A DNA stretch of 64,000 nucleotides from Morchella semilibera (Eukaryota > Ascomycota > Pezizomycetes > Pezizales > Morchellaceae), in NCBI GenBank assembly GCA_009192285.1, contig WBVU01000010.1:1-64000 (forward strand). Reading direction: 5' to 3'. Positions 1 through 11,949 of the stretch are shown piece by piece (positions within the stretch are counted from its first letter, which is position 1; every line of letters begins with the position of its first letter). Position numbers and translations under genes: made by a program. Below the pieces are notes generated by a model, which saw only the letters and a list, made by a program, of their open reading frames with translations, was not told the origin of the DNA and did not search any database.

Positions 1-95
1 AACTAACCCTAACTAACCCTAACTAACCCTAACTAACCCTAACTAACCCTAACTAACCCTAACTAACCCTAACTAACCCTAACTAACCCTAACTA
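1..95. repeat. Telomeric repeat tract, 10-base unit
   Basis: Nine perfect copies of AACTAACCCT (1-90) plus AACTA of a tenth. Read toward the chromosome end, the G-rich strand is (TTAGTTAGGG)n, that is TTAGGG alternating with TTAG. The position at the very start of the sequence, with C-rich strand pointing inward, is what a left chromosome end looks like. The unit is not the plain TTAGGG of most filamentous fungi. Short TTAGGG runs elsewhere in the window have the canonical 6-mer. Confidence 0.9.
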
Positions 96-1335
96 TTCTC
101 TATTTTGAGACCGTAAATACTGGCTGTACAGCAGGAAAAAACAGAAATTGAGATCACTATTTTGGGAATTCCTAAAATTGACCCTGGCATAATGATCTTT
201 GGTCACTCATACAAATCCAATTCTAACCCTAAGGTCACCCCTCAAAAAGCCTATATAATTTTTGGCTCCTCGCGAAACACCTCGCTATTTAGCTGACCTT
301 AACCCTATAGACACCTCACCAGAAACCGGTATAATCTAGTCCGATTGAAAATCTAACTGCAGTTACTATAAATAGATAGAGTTCAAAACATAACCAACGC
401 TATCAAAAATATATAATCTACATATTGTGATGCTGATTAACATTTATAAATAGCATACGACAGCAAATTGAAAATTGTTTTCAAACCTCATGTATTCGCT
501 AAATTCGTTCTTGGCGGGTTTCGACCCGTTTGAGGTGGTGAGTGGGCCAGGATGACCGCAGTGACGCTCCCGTCAACACGGTGGTAGCCGTATAGCCACA
601 TCATGCGCAGCCGGGATGTGTTATCGCCCGGAGCGCTGCTATGGTTACCGACGGGCGACAGACAGGTCCCTGAAGCGATGGCGAGGCACACGGCCGCCAC
701 TTAGAGACCACCACATGTCCCAACTTCGTGCGATGATGATTCCGGTATATTGTACTGCGCTGTCGGTAACTGCCGCATACATCAATCGGGACACTGCGGG
801 TTGGTGGCATACCCTATCAGAAATCCGTGGACACGTGGACGATCGTGGGTGCGAGTAGGGTAAAAACACGGGAACCTCTCCGAACGCGTCGCCTGCAGAC
901 ACGGGTGAGCGATGTCGACCGGTACATCCAAGCCACTCTTTGGTGTGAATTGGCCCTAGAAGATATCGGGAGCGTGAGAACCGTTCAATTGATAACGCCG
1001 ATCTCTTGGATATAAGCTAAAGAGCACATTCTGGATCATACTGCCTCCTCAAAACTTATATATCTTGTGCGGTTGTTGAGACCCCGAGGGTGTACTGATC
1101 CTATAGCAACTACCGTCTCGGTGCACCTCGGCGCGCGTATAGAAACAGGGTAAAACCGCTATATACCAGCTCTTAATCTACAAAGCTAGAACCAGGCCTG
1201 CAAATTGGTCGGTGTGTTCCATCAATAAAACCCCAAATCAAACCAGACGTCTCTCCATATTAATAGGTACTGCAGTATGCAGCTAAAGTTTGCTAGCTTA
1301 ATCACTGGGGACCCCAGATCAGTTGATCCCGATAT
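96..1335. other. Subtelomeric gene-free stretch
   Basis: An AT-rich part (96-480) with isolated AACCCTA-type words is followed by a GC-richer part (about 490-1000). No reading frame here resembles a protein family known to me. The usual subtelomeric RecQ-type helicase is not recognisable in any frame. Confidence 0.6.
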
Positions 1336-2184
1336 CGATCAAATAGAAAGGTGCAGACATCATTAACCAGTATAGAACACCAGCCGAATTCGTATCCAAA
1401 ATAAATAAGAAGTTCCTTGAGTCTATTAGGCTGTGCAAGTCGGGATAAGACTAGGGCAAGAGCCGCTGCAGACGAAGCCCTGCACCGATATCGGAAATGT
1501 ATACCAATCTCAAGTATAAATGCAGGTTCTATCATTTTCAATGAAGAGTATTGGCTAGCTCGTGCGGCCTCGGGGGCTAGCAGAACCCGTACCGAATCAT
1601 TTCGTGATGCAGTTCGTGAGCGAGATGGTCGATGCGTCATAACTGGAGAAGAGGCAGTTAATGCCAAATTTGGGAGGTGGACGGGCTTCCAGGCTGCGCA
1701 CATCTTTCCACTAGCATACGAAGGACACTGGAAGGAGCATGACTACGGTCGCTGAATCACCATTCCGCCGGCTACCGAGTCCGCAGGATCCATCAACTCG
1801 GTTCAGAACGGAATGTTGCTAAGAGCGGACATTCACCAGCTTTTTGACACCTATGGGGTGTCGATCAATCCAGCAGATAAGTACAAGATCGTCTGCTTCT
1901 CATGCGATGGGTGGGGCATCGCCGGGAGGTATCTCGATCAGCAATTTCTTGATGATCCACGTCGACCGGCCGATGAGCTTCTGGGCTGGCACTTCAAACA
2001 GGCAGTGTTAGCGAATATGAAGGGAGTTGGAGAGCCCTACTTCGAGCTTGATTTTCCGCCCGGTTCCGACATAGTGGGGGAGATTGTGGAGGGCCCGAAG
2101 GCAGCGCAAAGGATGGAATACGAGCTGTTTAGTCGCCTGACAGGAGTCACGTGGGTGGGGGACTGGAGCTGTCTTCTAGACTGA
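1336..2184 (+). pseudogene. HNH_2-type fungal endonuclease, broken
   Basis: The frame at 1417-2184 encodes a fungal HNH protein. The first half has a helical stretch (RDKTRARAAADEAL) and the core RDGRCVITGEE followed by AAHIFPLA. The second half has SINSVQNGMLLRADIHQLFD and NPADKYKIVCF, the typical C-terminal half of the domain (Cys, His and Asn/His positions of a beta-beta-alpha metal nuclease). An in-frame TGA at 1753-1755 separates the halves, at a position where I recall Trp in homologues. There is no ATG at the front. Coding-like sequence continues upstream in another frame (1336 to about 1430, ending KINKKFLESIR), so a second one-base frameshift near 1430 is likely. The substrate is unknown. 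Members of this family are common as multi-copy genes in fungal genomes. I call it a decayed copy, although selenium-free readthrough or sequence error cannot be excluded. Confidence 0.75.
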
Positions 2185-5100
2185 GACAGGTTAGTTGAGG
2201 ATACGGCGATGAAACTACACGGAAATTAATTTGTACACAAGGCCATTTCAAGGTAAATACGAGTGTGCGGGTGCTCTTCGTCAAGTATACTTAGTGCTTA
2301 GATATGGTAGAAAGGCTCTGCACGGCCGCGCTGTAATGCGACAAATTATTTGGGTGTTGTCTAATCAAAATGTGCATCACTTTCCGACATCCAGGGTACA
2401 AGGAATGTATCTACGCAATGATCTGTAAGGCGATCACAACCCATCTAGGGGGGCCAACTACGGGGCCCAGTCCCGGGTGCGGAGCTGGACTGGCGTTGGG
2501 GGGAGGTGTGCTGTACCATGGCTTCCCCGACACATGCCTTGGTTGTGCCTGTAATTTTCGGTCTATGCAACCTCTTTGCGAAAGGCATGGCCTTTACAAA
2601 ATCGTATCAATTAGTCATTAAAGGAGGAGATGTGGCAAGAGAGTGGGGGTGGCCAGAAGGGCAAAGGGACAAGACCGTTATTAACCGCATCCCAGCCAAA
2701 AAGTAAATTGCGTTTCCGCATCAATCATTGGCAGGTTTTCCTTTCGGGAAGGGGTGGTTACCTTTCATAAATTTATAAACGTGGTCCCTAAACTTAAGCG
2801 GTAACCTCTTGATCTGCCTTAGCAAAACAGACACAAAACTATAGCCTATGAACGTGTATCGCAATAACAGTATGTCAAAGAGTTAAAGTAACCGACTCCT
2901 ACGGTCTTATATTACACCTAATCAATCTCACATACATCAGGCAAATATAGAATTACGGCTTTTAGGGCTCATACACCCCCTTTCATGTAGATTCAAGGGT
3001 GCTCCACATAATCCCTGTTCTCCAAAACCTACAATATGCTATACGGCAATTGTAAATCTCTCTTGGTAGATATGGGTGCCTGTACAGCGTATATCTGGCA
3101 CCAGCCCTATGAAGCCCGCACAGCACGTACCAGTGCATCACGCCTAACCGACATTAACTGTACAGCACGATTACTTATGTTACTCTTTTTCTTTAGACTA
3201 TGCAGCACATCTTGCCCCTCGATTACCCTTCTCCCCGTTCCTGTATAGCCTAGAGGTAAGGTGAGATGGTGATGATGATAAGTTTGTGAGTAGGGTAAAT
3301 GATGGTTGTTGTGGTATGGTGAAGGGTCTTTGTGTGCGATTAGCTCAGTGGATTATGTGTGAAATTAATCGCTTTGGGTTAAGATAGGCGAGTGGTAGGC
3401 CTAACATTAACTAATCGAAACCACATACAAGACTTCTCCACTGTACTATGATCCAATGTGTCCAGCTGCCAGATCTTGTGTGGTGCAGGTCCTGTGTGCT
3501 CGCGACGTAGGAAACGCTGTCAGAAAATTCACATGCTTCTAGGTGCAGTTGTAGGTGCAGGATTATTCTCAATCTTTGATTATCACTCGCCTCCCCGCCT
3601 CCCTACCCGCCTGCCTGTGTGCAATCTGATAGTGGTGGACCGCAATACCGAACAGATGCGGGCGCAGCCTGCAGCACGTTGATTGAAAGAATATACGTAT
3701 AGGCACGGACTGCAGAAACTTATGGTTTGTTTCGATGCCATAGGCCCAAGGTGTACACAGAACGTGTGTTTGTACGTTTTAACCCCTACACCACAAAGCG
3801 GAAGGAAGGTGGCGGTTAATGAAACTAATACTACCGATCGCCCGTGCTTCTATGATTATTTTATCAAGCAGCAACATCACCGATCCAAATACCGGCATTA
3901 TAGGCTAGAAAATATGAAGGTTTCCTGCCGGAGGCATGTATTCTATCACCGGTGATAGCTATTTCGCCACCAGCCTGAAACCTTCATAAGTGGTGATGCT
4001 CATGATTGAACATTTACTAATGTATATAGCGCAGCCCAAAGACTGGAGTTCGGTGATTCTGCGGGGACAAGGACTGAGATTCAGTAACTGATGGTAAATG
4101 ATTGACTACCGTTGGTAGAATTACTTTTTACTTAATTTGGTACGTGAACGCCTCTGGGATCTTTAAAGATGTTAGGTGGGGCAAGCGCTCCAGTTAACAC
4201 ATAAGTATCTATGGAGAGGGGCTAGAATGACTCGTTACAAATACTATCCGGTCGATGCTGTGGATACACAGATACGATACACCGTCAGACAGCAACCATA
4301 CTTCAATGGCCCACCCGCATCATCACATTGTTGACTGTCTCTCCGGCTTTCGCAATACTCAAAACAGCCACAGCCTACTCGAGTGGCTGGTCGGTCGACC
4401 TAGACCTTTGGCTAGATCCCTTACACAACTATCTCTCATATTATAAAGACGGTGATATCAAAAAGTACTCGCGAAAGCTGCTCCATACCACAAAACTAGG
4501 TAGACTCAATAGCTGAATATTTGGAAGTGGATTTAACTTTAGGACCACATAGGACATACACCCCCGGGGCTCACGTTTCTTGTTTTTACTCTACATGCCA
4601 CATTGCCCAACGCGATATACGTGTAATTCAGACTCAAACCCACGATTGTGGACTTGATTATACCCACCTTTGAGTGACTATTATTATGCTCGCCGATTCT
4701 GTATTCCACCACACACAGCCATGGTAGGCGTTGTGATCGTCTAGACCCATGTTCTACTCGATAGTTAGGGTCTTTATGGCAGTGCTACCGGGGAAATATC
4801 ATCCAGCCCTGGAGGTCAATACTGGAGTATGCTACGCTATGCCTTAGCAGCGGCCCTACAATTGGCGCCGCGGAAGGCGCCAGGGGATCAACTTAGACGG
4901 GACATCGAGTAAGCCCGCCAAGATTGAAGCCATAGGAGTAGAGCACTTGGAGCTGGTTGTCCCACACCTGCAGATATGGCGAATGCTAGTTCACACGGAT
5001 AAGTAGTATAGAGGTAGGTTCTAAGCGACGGGGCACAGTGATGTCCGTTTTGGTAAAACGCCACTGACATCTGGTTTTTGTACTCTTTGGGCGTTCCGTC

Positions 5101-6902
5101 ACTTATTACCTGTCGCTGTACAGCCGCGTCCGCAAAGTTTTGGCACCTTGTAAAAACATCTGCGATTACAACAAACAAAATATTTCGGTCCCTTCATCAA
5201 AAGGTAGGGTTGCAGAGGGTTGTGATAGACGGCAGTATAGGGATATGTGACTATAAAGTGTCATTGCAGTCACTCTTATCTGGATGTCTATATCACAGTT
5301 TGAACTCATGAGCTTCGAGGCTGTGGTGCCAAAACCTTGCGGACGCGGCTGTACATATCGGATATCTTGGGCATAAAAGAAGAGGCAATCAGAAAAAGAA
5401 GAGACTGAAAGTGGGTATATGTTCTGGTTCTACTGCACGGGGCAACGTGTTTGGAGACTCTTTATTACTCTTGCCTTTGTGGGGTTTCCAAAAGGGCAGC
5501 TAATATCTCAAGGTGACGGTCTATTGCCCATGGGGTTATGGAATCGCCCCCTGTGTTAAGGAATCAACATCTAACCACCCTTTTGACAAAAGATAGCTTT
5601 TACGGCACCTGAACCGCTCCAATCGCGAGGGAACCCCTCAATCCAATTCCAATCAACTTCAACTAACGCTATTTCTCAAGTATTGGTGCTTGAGATCCGA
5701 GCCTGGGAGTAAATCATTGATTCAAGGTTTACATTGTTCTATTAATATAATACTGCATTGTGTTTACACCCGGGTTTATTTGTTCCTACGCTCTAAATCT
5801 ACTATATTGATTTCGCTGTCCTAGGAAGCGGAACCCGCCATGGCCCACTAATTACAGGATTTTGAGACTCGCTTGGCTCAAGGGGAAATGCCCACGATCC
5901 AGACGACCTAGCGTGACAACGGTCCACGAGGCGGGCGGGGTCTCTGCCATGGGGTTAAAACAGCTACGAGCAGCCATCGTCGGGGGAAGCCGGTTTGCAA
6001 ATCTTACTTCATGCGCCTTGAAATCATACCAGAGATTCCTGTATATAATAATATCCTTTGTGATTCAATTTTCAAATCTCAGGTGCTCAAAACCTAACCC
6101 TAACAACCTATGTCCCTACAGATAGAATCGAATGACTTTAGGGGGCCTGAGTGCTTTTCGAGCCGCCTGGGGTCTTGCAATTCTGGTCAGCTTGAGTAGC
6201 TTCTATCACAAGTCGAGTCGAGCTTCCTCCTCTTACTCCTTCGCCCAGGCCTGTTGATCAAGCAATCCCCCGAGACAGTGGGAAGGTCTCGCTCATGCAT
6301 TAGCGTGGCTTATCCAGGCAATGATTGAAGTAACGCAGCGAACTGTGAACTTTATGGCACAGTTAAGTATTTCCAGGACTGACAAAGGTAGCAAGCTTAC
6401 CCGTACATTTCTCACCCAAATTCAAGGTCACATGAGGTTCATGCATGAAAGAGATTTTCCCACTGTCTCATACATCCGGGGATACTTCGGTTCTGTTTCC
6501 GCAGTATCTCCTTGGCAACAAGGGCTTGGCTCCAGCTACAGCGAGTGTTCTTAAAGTCTTAGGCTATAATACGGGAGCGGAAACATCTTTATGGATAGGC
6601 CTTAGGGCGAGCGGCGGCCAGTGTCCCCACGGCCAAGAACCCTAACCCTGCAGAGCACTTACATAATTACATGCATCATGTTCAATCACTCGGCGGCGGA
6701 GAAACTTAAGTACCCTATTACGACTTGAACCAGCCAACAGCACATTCACGATAAAGCACAAAGTACTCTCCCCACTTCAAAGATAAATCATTAAATTTCA
6801 ACAACCTGCACATGCTAATGTAGTTGCGCTACAACTAGTAGTCCCCTCAGAATCCTGGCTGGCCTTGCTAATAAAAAACACTCAAAGCCCATCACCATCG
6901 AC
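2185..6902. other. Gene-free stretch with one fold-back element
   Basis: I find no convincing coding sequence on either strand. Contents: a tRNA-like box A word near 3341, a 239-base inverted-repeat element (5117-5355, listed separately), and short interstitial telomere words near 6091 and 6640 (CCTAACCCTAAC and AACCCTAACCCT). The remainder looks like mutated, non-coding subtelomeric DNA. Confidence 0.55.
5117..5355. repeat. Fold-back element with 31-base inverted ends
   Basis: Arm 5117-5147 (begins TGTACAGCCGCGTCCGCAA) is the reverse complement of 5325-5355 with one mismatch. The 177-base interior does not encode anything recognisable. No clear target duplication is visible. It could be a MITE or a hairpin-RNA source. 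Confidence 0.8.
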
Positions 6903-8047
6903 CTAGTTGAGAACGGTAATAACAACATTGTCCGGATCGGTGTAGCCAATCTTTGTCAGTGTATGAGGCGCCCCCTGCGTTACCAGCGTGGTTTGATATG
7001 TGCCATCTCTCGGAGGAGGGTGCTCGTTTGCTGTCAATGGTGCCATTGGGATCACATTCACCGCATCAATCACCGCAGGCGGCTGCCACTTGTTGCTGCC
7101 AGAATCATAGACGTTGACCTCAATTTGGTTGTTTTCCGTGACCAAGAATAGCTTATCTTTCGTCGCCGCGATGGCTGTACCCGGTGGATAGGGGCGATCG
7201 CTAGGGAACGGCTCTAAGCTCACATGGACTCATAGTAAGTACGTGCACTATATGTATCTCACTGTAGCACCTCCCACCCCCTCCCTCTATCCACGCCAGG
7301 GTTCCTGAGGGCCTTACCTTGAGGCGGAATGAGTTCAGTCTGTGTAATCTTGCCATCTGGATTCTGATAGTACACCCCCGAATTCCCCTTGGGATCAACA
7401 GCGATTGAAGTAGACTCGATCCCCGGTGGAAAATGGACACTCGTTTTGACAAATGCACCTTCCGGGGAGCTACGGAATAGGCTGCAGATATCGCGCGTAT
7501 CCTTATCTTGGTAGAATAGCCATGTCAAGCTTGCGTTGTCGCTGCCACGGACCCCAAGCCCTGCGCCGGGGAAGGCGTTGAACTGGCCAGTTAGTGCGCC
7601 GTCATACCAACCGCGCCCTTGCGTAAAGCAGCGCTGTCCAACAACTGTCAGCGGCCCTTTCTCTATAGTACGTTATGGGCTCAAGTGGGGTTTACGTACC
7701 TCGAAGATTTTGCCATCCTGGTTGGTGTAGTAGAGGCGTATCTGTGATGTAGGTAATGTGAGCAGGAAATACAGCGAGATTAGATATGAAGGTGATAGAA
7801 TCCATACATTGAAGATGCTGTAAATATCGTTTCCCCACCCGAATACCGCCATTCCGGCGGTGGGGTGAGGTTTTGCTTCCTTGCTAACAACGATGAGTTC
7901 CCCACCCCATCCTCTTTGCCAGATATTGCCATCAGGGTCGAGGTTAAACACCACCTGGTGTATCTCTGTGAGACCGTGCGAGGTCATAATGAAGGGAGTT
8001 GCGGTCACAGGGGTGCGGTCAGCGGTGTTGGCGGATACGTCGCTCAT
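6903..8047 (-). CDS. Fucose-specific lectin-like protein (Aleuria-type six-blade propeller)
   Basis: Proposed exons: 8047-7808, 7741-7696, 7644-7318 and 7213-6903, giving 307 residues, close to the 312 of Aleuria aurantia lectin. Introns are 66, 51 and 104 bases; all have GT..AG ends and the reading phases agree. Blade-like repeats are visible: a strand with NLDPDGNIWQRGWGG, IRLYYTNQDGKIFEV, the SGVYYQNPDGKITQTEL repeat, and NNQIEVNVYDSGSNKW. These match the 'hydrophobic-Y-Y-Q/N-x-D-G-K-I' pattern of the fungal lectin family (PF07938), in which each blade contributes to fucose binding. No signal peptide is seen, as usual for this group, which is cytosolic or released non-classically. Such lectins are thought to bind glycans of competitors, grazers or hosts. 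The 5' end is set by the only in-frame ATG before the first blade (MSDVSANTADRT). The 51-base second intron is the least certain border. A related propeller family with another sugar preference is possible. Confidence 0.75.
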
Positions 8048-11000
8048 GGTGATGATTTGTGATGATTTGTGATGATGATGATAGTGGTCTGGAATGGACA
8101 ATTGTCGATGTTGGGCTTCTTCGCAGGCGGATGGATGGGATTTATATAGGCGTTTCTCTCTCAATCTGTCAAATGCGGACTAATATCTTGTTCTTCAACA
8201 GAACAGTCTAGCAGGCTCCCCCAATCTTCCTAGGTGCAGCTCATCACACACGCATTACTGGGCGCAGCTCCGCCTCGAGCGAGCTTCAGTCACTCCCTTC
8301 AATTCTAATTGGCTGGTATAGCTGCGGAGCACAGTATGCAGCTTGATCAACTCAGACGACCCGCCCATCACGATCGGTGCCGCCAAACACATGATAGTTG
8401 AACTCCTCGCCGGTTTAATAAACCCGTAGCCCAGGCCGGAAACATGCCAGAGGCTGGGAAGATGCACATGCAACTATACATTAAATCTCAATAATTGACA
8501 TCACATGCATTGTAAGCTCAATTGAACGAGATCCAAGGCACAGAGGTGCTTGGCCTTTTCAGTTAAGCATACTAGTACTCATTTGAGCTTGCTTCTTTTC
8601 ATCCTGGCGGTTTTTTATATATGTTATTCTAGCTTGAAGTGGTATATTTCATTACATAAATGATATATACCCTCACTCCCCACAAAGCGAGTTCACCACC
8701 TAACGAGTGTGAGGTCCTTTCACACGCAAAAGATGGCCGCTCAAGCTGCAGTCAAGAGATATTTGGGCGGGAATTGGCTGCACTCGGTAGGTGGTGAGCG
8801 AGCTGGGCATGGAACGAGGGTACTTGCCCCGAAAATAAGTTCCTACCACCACTCCTTTCTTACAACAGCGTCTTCTCACACAAACTTGGCGGAAATCTAG
8901 TCTCCCCGCAAGTATGCAAGTAGTTCGACTGAATCTATGGCGTGAGACATACGTAACGTATCCCGTAAAGGGTCAATAGACAGCAACGGAGCGGACCGAG
9001 CTGAAGCCACGAGATTGAGTCCTGCTTTCCGATTTGGGGGTGTTGCGAATCACTCGTGATACAATGACCGGAGTTAGGAATATATAGGTTTCTAGGATGT
9101 TGATCACCGGCGGCACCGTTCTCTCGGTACTCTTGGCGCATTATATATTAGCATGCATACACGATATGAACACAGCTGAAACCAAGTGCTCGGGATTAGC
9201 CCCACCCGCAACCTGCAAGTACTCTACCCGTGTTCTCCTGACGTTTCCAAACTCAGCCACCATTGCATACACCAAAAACCATGGGCTTGGCGCATTCTTG
9301 CACGGTATGCAATATTAGTTGCGTCAACAAACGTCAGGAATTTACAGAAGAGTACTCTATATGTGTATGCATTTCTATAACGTACTACCCCCTATGGTCA
9401 TGATCTGCCGGTACCATGCTTCCCCACTATTCATATGCAAATGGATGCCTACTATCAAAAGCTCCTTTGATGCAAATATAGCTAAGAGCTCGTTGTTTCT
9501 CACAAGGCAATTACGACAACAATTGCAAGGCTGAACCACTCACTGCAAGGCCATGGAGGAGGTCGAATTCAATGATGTGCTGATCGTATACAGGTGGTGA
9601 GTAGACCTAATTCGTTGAGCTATTAAATCGTGTAGTCAATAATTTCTGACTATGTTTTTACCACACACGGCGAGTGGTGGGGCATCTGATCTTTGGAGTA
9701 GTCTCTAGCTCAATCAAGTATGATAATTAGAACACAACATACCTACGTGAGTTACCACAATCCCCTCGCGAGAGTAAATCCCTGGCCAATACTTTTTGAA
9801 CTTCACGAATTGAAGGACTCCAGGTACGTATAATATCCGGAAACAGATCCTCAGCATCTTCCGACCGGCTAGGCGATACTAGTAGGCCCAGATTAAATGT
9901 CAAGACAAACCGGAAGTTAATCTCAGCCCGCGGAATGATAGATTTCTGGGGGGCGGTATTTGGATAGGTTCCAGCAGCCCTTAAGGGACAGCTTTTTTCA
10001 AGACTTCTTTGATGACTTTAGATCACTGCTCAGGTGAAGTTGAGATTAAGCACCATTCAGCCATTATCCCTTTGTATTTTTAGCAGGTATCCCCATACCC
10101 TTTACCCCAGGAGGGCTTTAGATACTTGATGTTACCCCGTTGTAGCACGCACTAGGCGCATGTCCCTTAGCCGACATGTGAATTAGTAAAGTAGGCAGGT
10201 GGCTGAGAAAGTGCGTATGGTGGCGTGAGATGTGCCCTCCGCCGGCAGTTACAGCTGAAGATTGGTTCTGAGCATAGCTCTCAACCCACGAGTCGAATAC
10301 CTGATTGCATATCCCAGGCTCGTGCGACGCCCATACAAACCCACCCAACCAATACAGGTGTCTCCAGCAAAACCAACCGTTCAATCCTGCCAAGAATTAG
10401 GTTGACTTGTCGAGGACTGCATAATCCACAATTATCTATAATTGTTGCGAAGGGTTTCGCTCAGTGCTTTAGGGTACTTGATTCCCCAATAAATGATACT
10501 TTTGGCTGAAATATGAATATAGGAGTCTATTTTGAAGAACAAGTGGCTCTCTGATACTGATATATACTAGCTCTTTACAAATTACATACAAGAAAAGTAT
10601 CAAATTGCCAAGAATTGAACTCAAATTGCCAAGAATTGAACTCGAATGGCCAAGAATTGATGAGGCTCAAGTTGAAATTGCCAAGAATCATGCATCAAAT
10701 GGCCAAGAATCGTGCATGATACCCCAATATTGTAGGAGCCGCTCCATTTGTCAAACTACAAGTCAATTCTTGGCACAAATTGGGTCCGATGTCCACAAAT
10801 GCCCGGCTGCCCGGCGTAATTGTTGGCGCCCCTGGGTGTCTCCAACCTATTACAATTATCTTATTACTACTATTATTACTATTATTATGGTACCACACAC
10901 CATAAAGGTGACATAAATTGCACCGCGAATGACTTTCCAACCAGACAAGATATCAGAAATCTATGAAACGAGATTGTAGGTATAGGTATGATAAAGATTT

Positions 11001-11949
11001 TGATCTCATACTTTTGGCATCTTCTCTGGTTAAAAAGTTAGTCGCCATGTCATTTACCTGTTCTGTATGTAAAAGGTATCAAGACAGTATTATACCATTT
11101 ATACCCCTACGTTGCAGAATTGCAGCCAATATTTAGTCTTCAGCTAAACATGGCTAGATTCTAGAGCTCTTATTAAACGGAGTGCTCCAACTGAGTTACC
11201 AGCATGTCACCTTTGAGATGCGCCGCACCCTATTTTGTCTCCCAGTGTAGTAATAGTAATAGACCTTCCGCGATTACAAGTAACTTTAAAGTGCAGCCGT
11301 TCACGGGTTTTTGACGAACACTAGTTCCGGCCGATACTTAAACAACTTAACCAGTTTACTTAAGTTTAGGATGGGAATAAAATCAATGTTGACAATTACC
11401 TCCGCCCTTAGTTATATCTCGTCCCAAACCTGCAAGTAGGCGTTAGTGTAGCTGTACCCAATGCATCTCCCCCTTCTACTCGAGTCCAATTGCGTCTCAG
11501 CACTTGCATGTTCGGGTAAGCTGTCAGGTGTACCCGGTATGGTCATAACACGTGCTAGGGGTGCCTGAGTGAGCCCGACATTGGCGGATCTCCGGGGCGG
11601 AAATCGTGGAACACTAATTGTGAGGTTGATGATGTGAATACTGGTACCTTACTCCTAACCTCACCCCCCCCCCCCCCGAAAAAGCCCTATGATTGGAAGA
11701 TTAAACAAATATTCCGAAACCACCGCTTTTGTGTTTTCACAAAGGGAAAAACTAGGTAACACGGGCTGTTTTGAGGAGGGGTTTCCCCGGCCCGAGCCCC
11801 ACACCAAGAAAACCCGATATCATGGATCTGATATGAGTATATTTCTACTTTTAAACATCTCATTAATCTCTCCCAAAACACCGCCATAACAAACACGTCT
11901 TCATCCCACATTATAAAATCCCACATTCCGATCATTACCCCAAACAGCC
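8048..11949. other. Gene-free stretch with a 20-base tandem repeat
   Basis: It contains the promoter side of the lectin gene and then about 3.8 kb without recognisable genes. At 10602-10725 a unit reading ATTGCCAAGAATTGAACTCAA recurs about five times with growing divergence, and one inverted copy of its core lies near 10768. A run of 14 C sits at 11664-11677. Confidence 0.55.
10602..10725. repeat. Degenerate ~20-base tandem repeat
   Basis: The core (A/G)(T/G)GCCAAGAAT(T/C) recurs about every 20-35 bases five times, first as near-exact copies, then with substitutions and spacing changes. An inverted match (CAATTCTTGGCAC) follows near 10763. Confidence 0.75.

Noticed and set aside
3336-3400. 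Possible tRNA gene (GCGATTAGCTCAGTGG)
   Set aside because: Box A is good, but the box B position reads GGTTAAGATAGG, and no acceptor or anticodon stem forms.
10605-10916. 103-codon frame with repeated PRIE words
   Set aside because: It is the translation of the 20-base tandem repeat.
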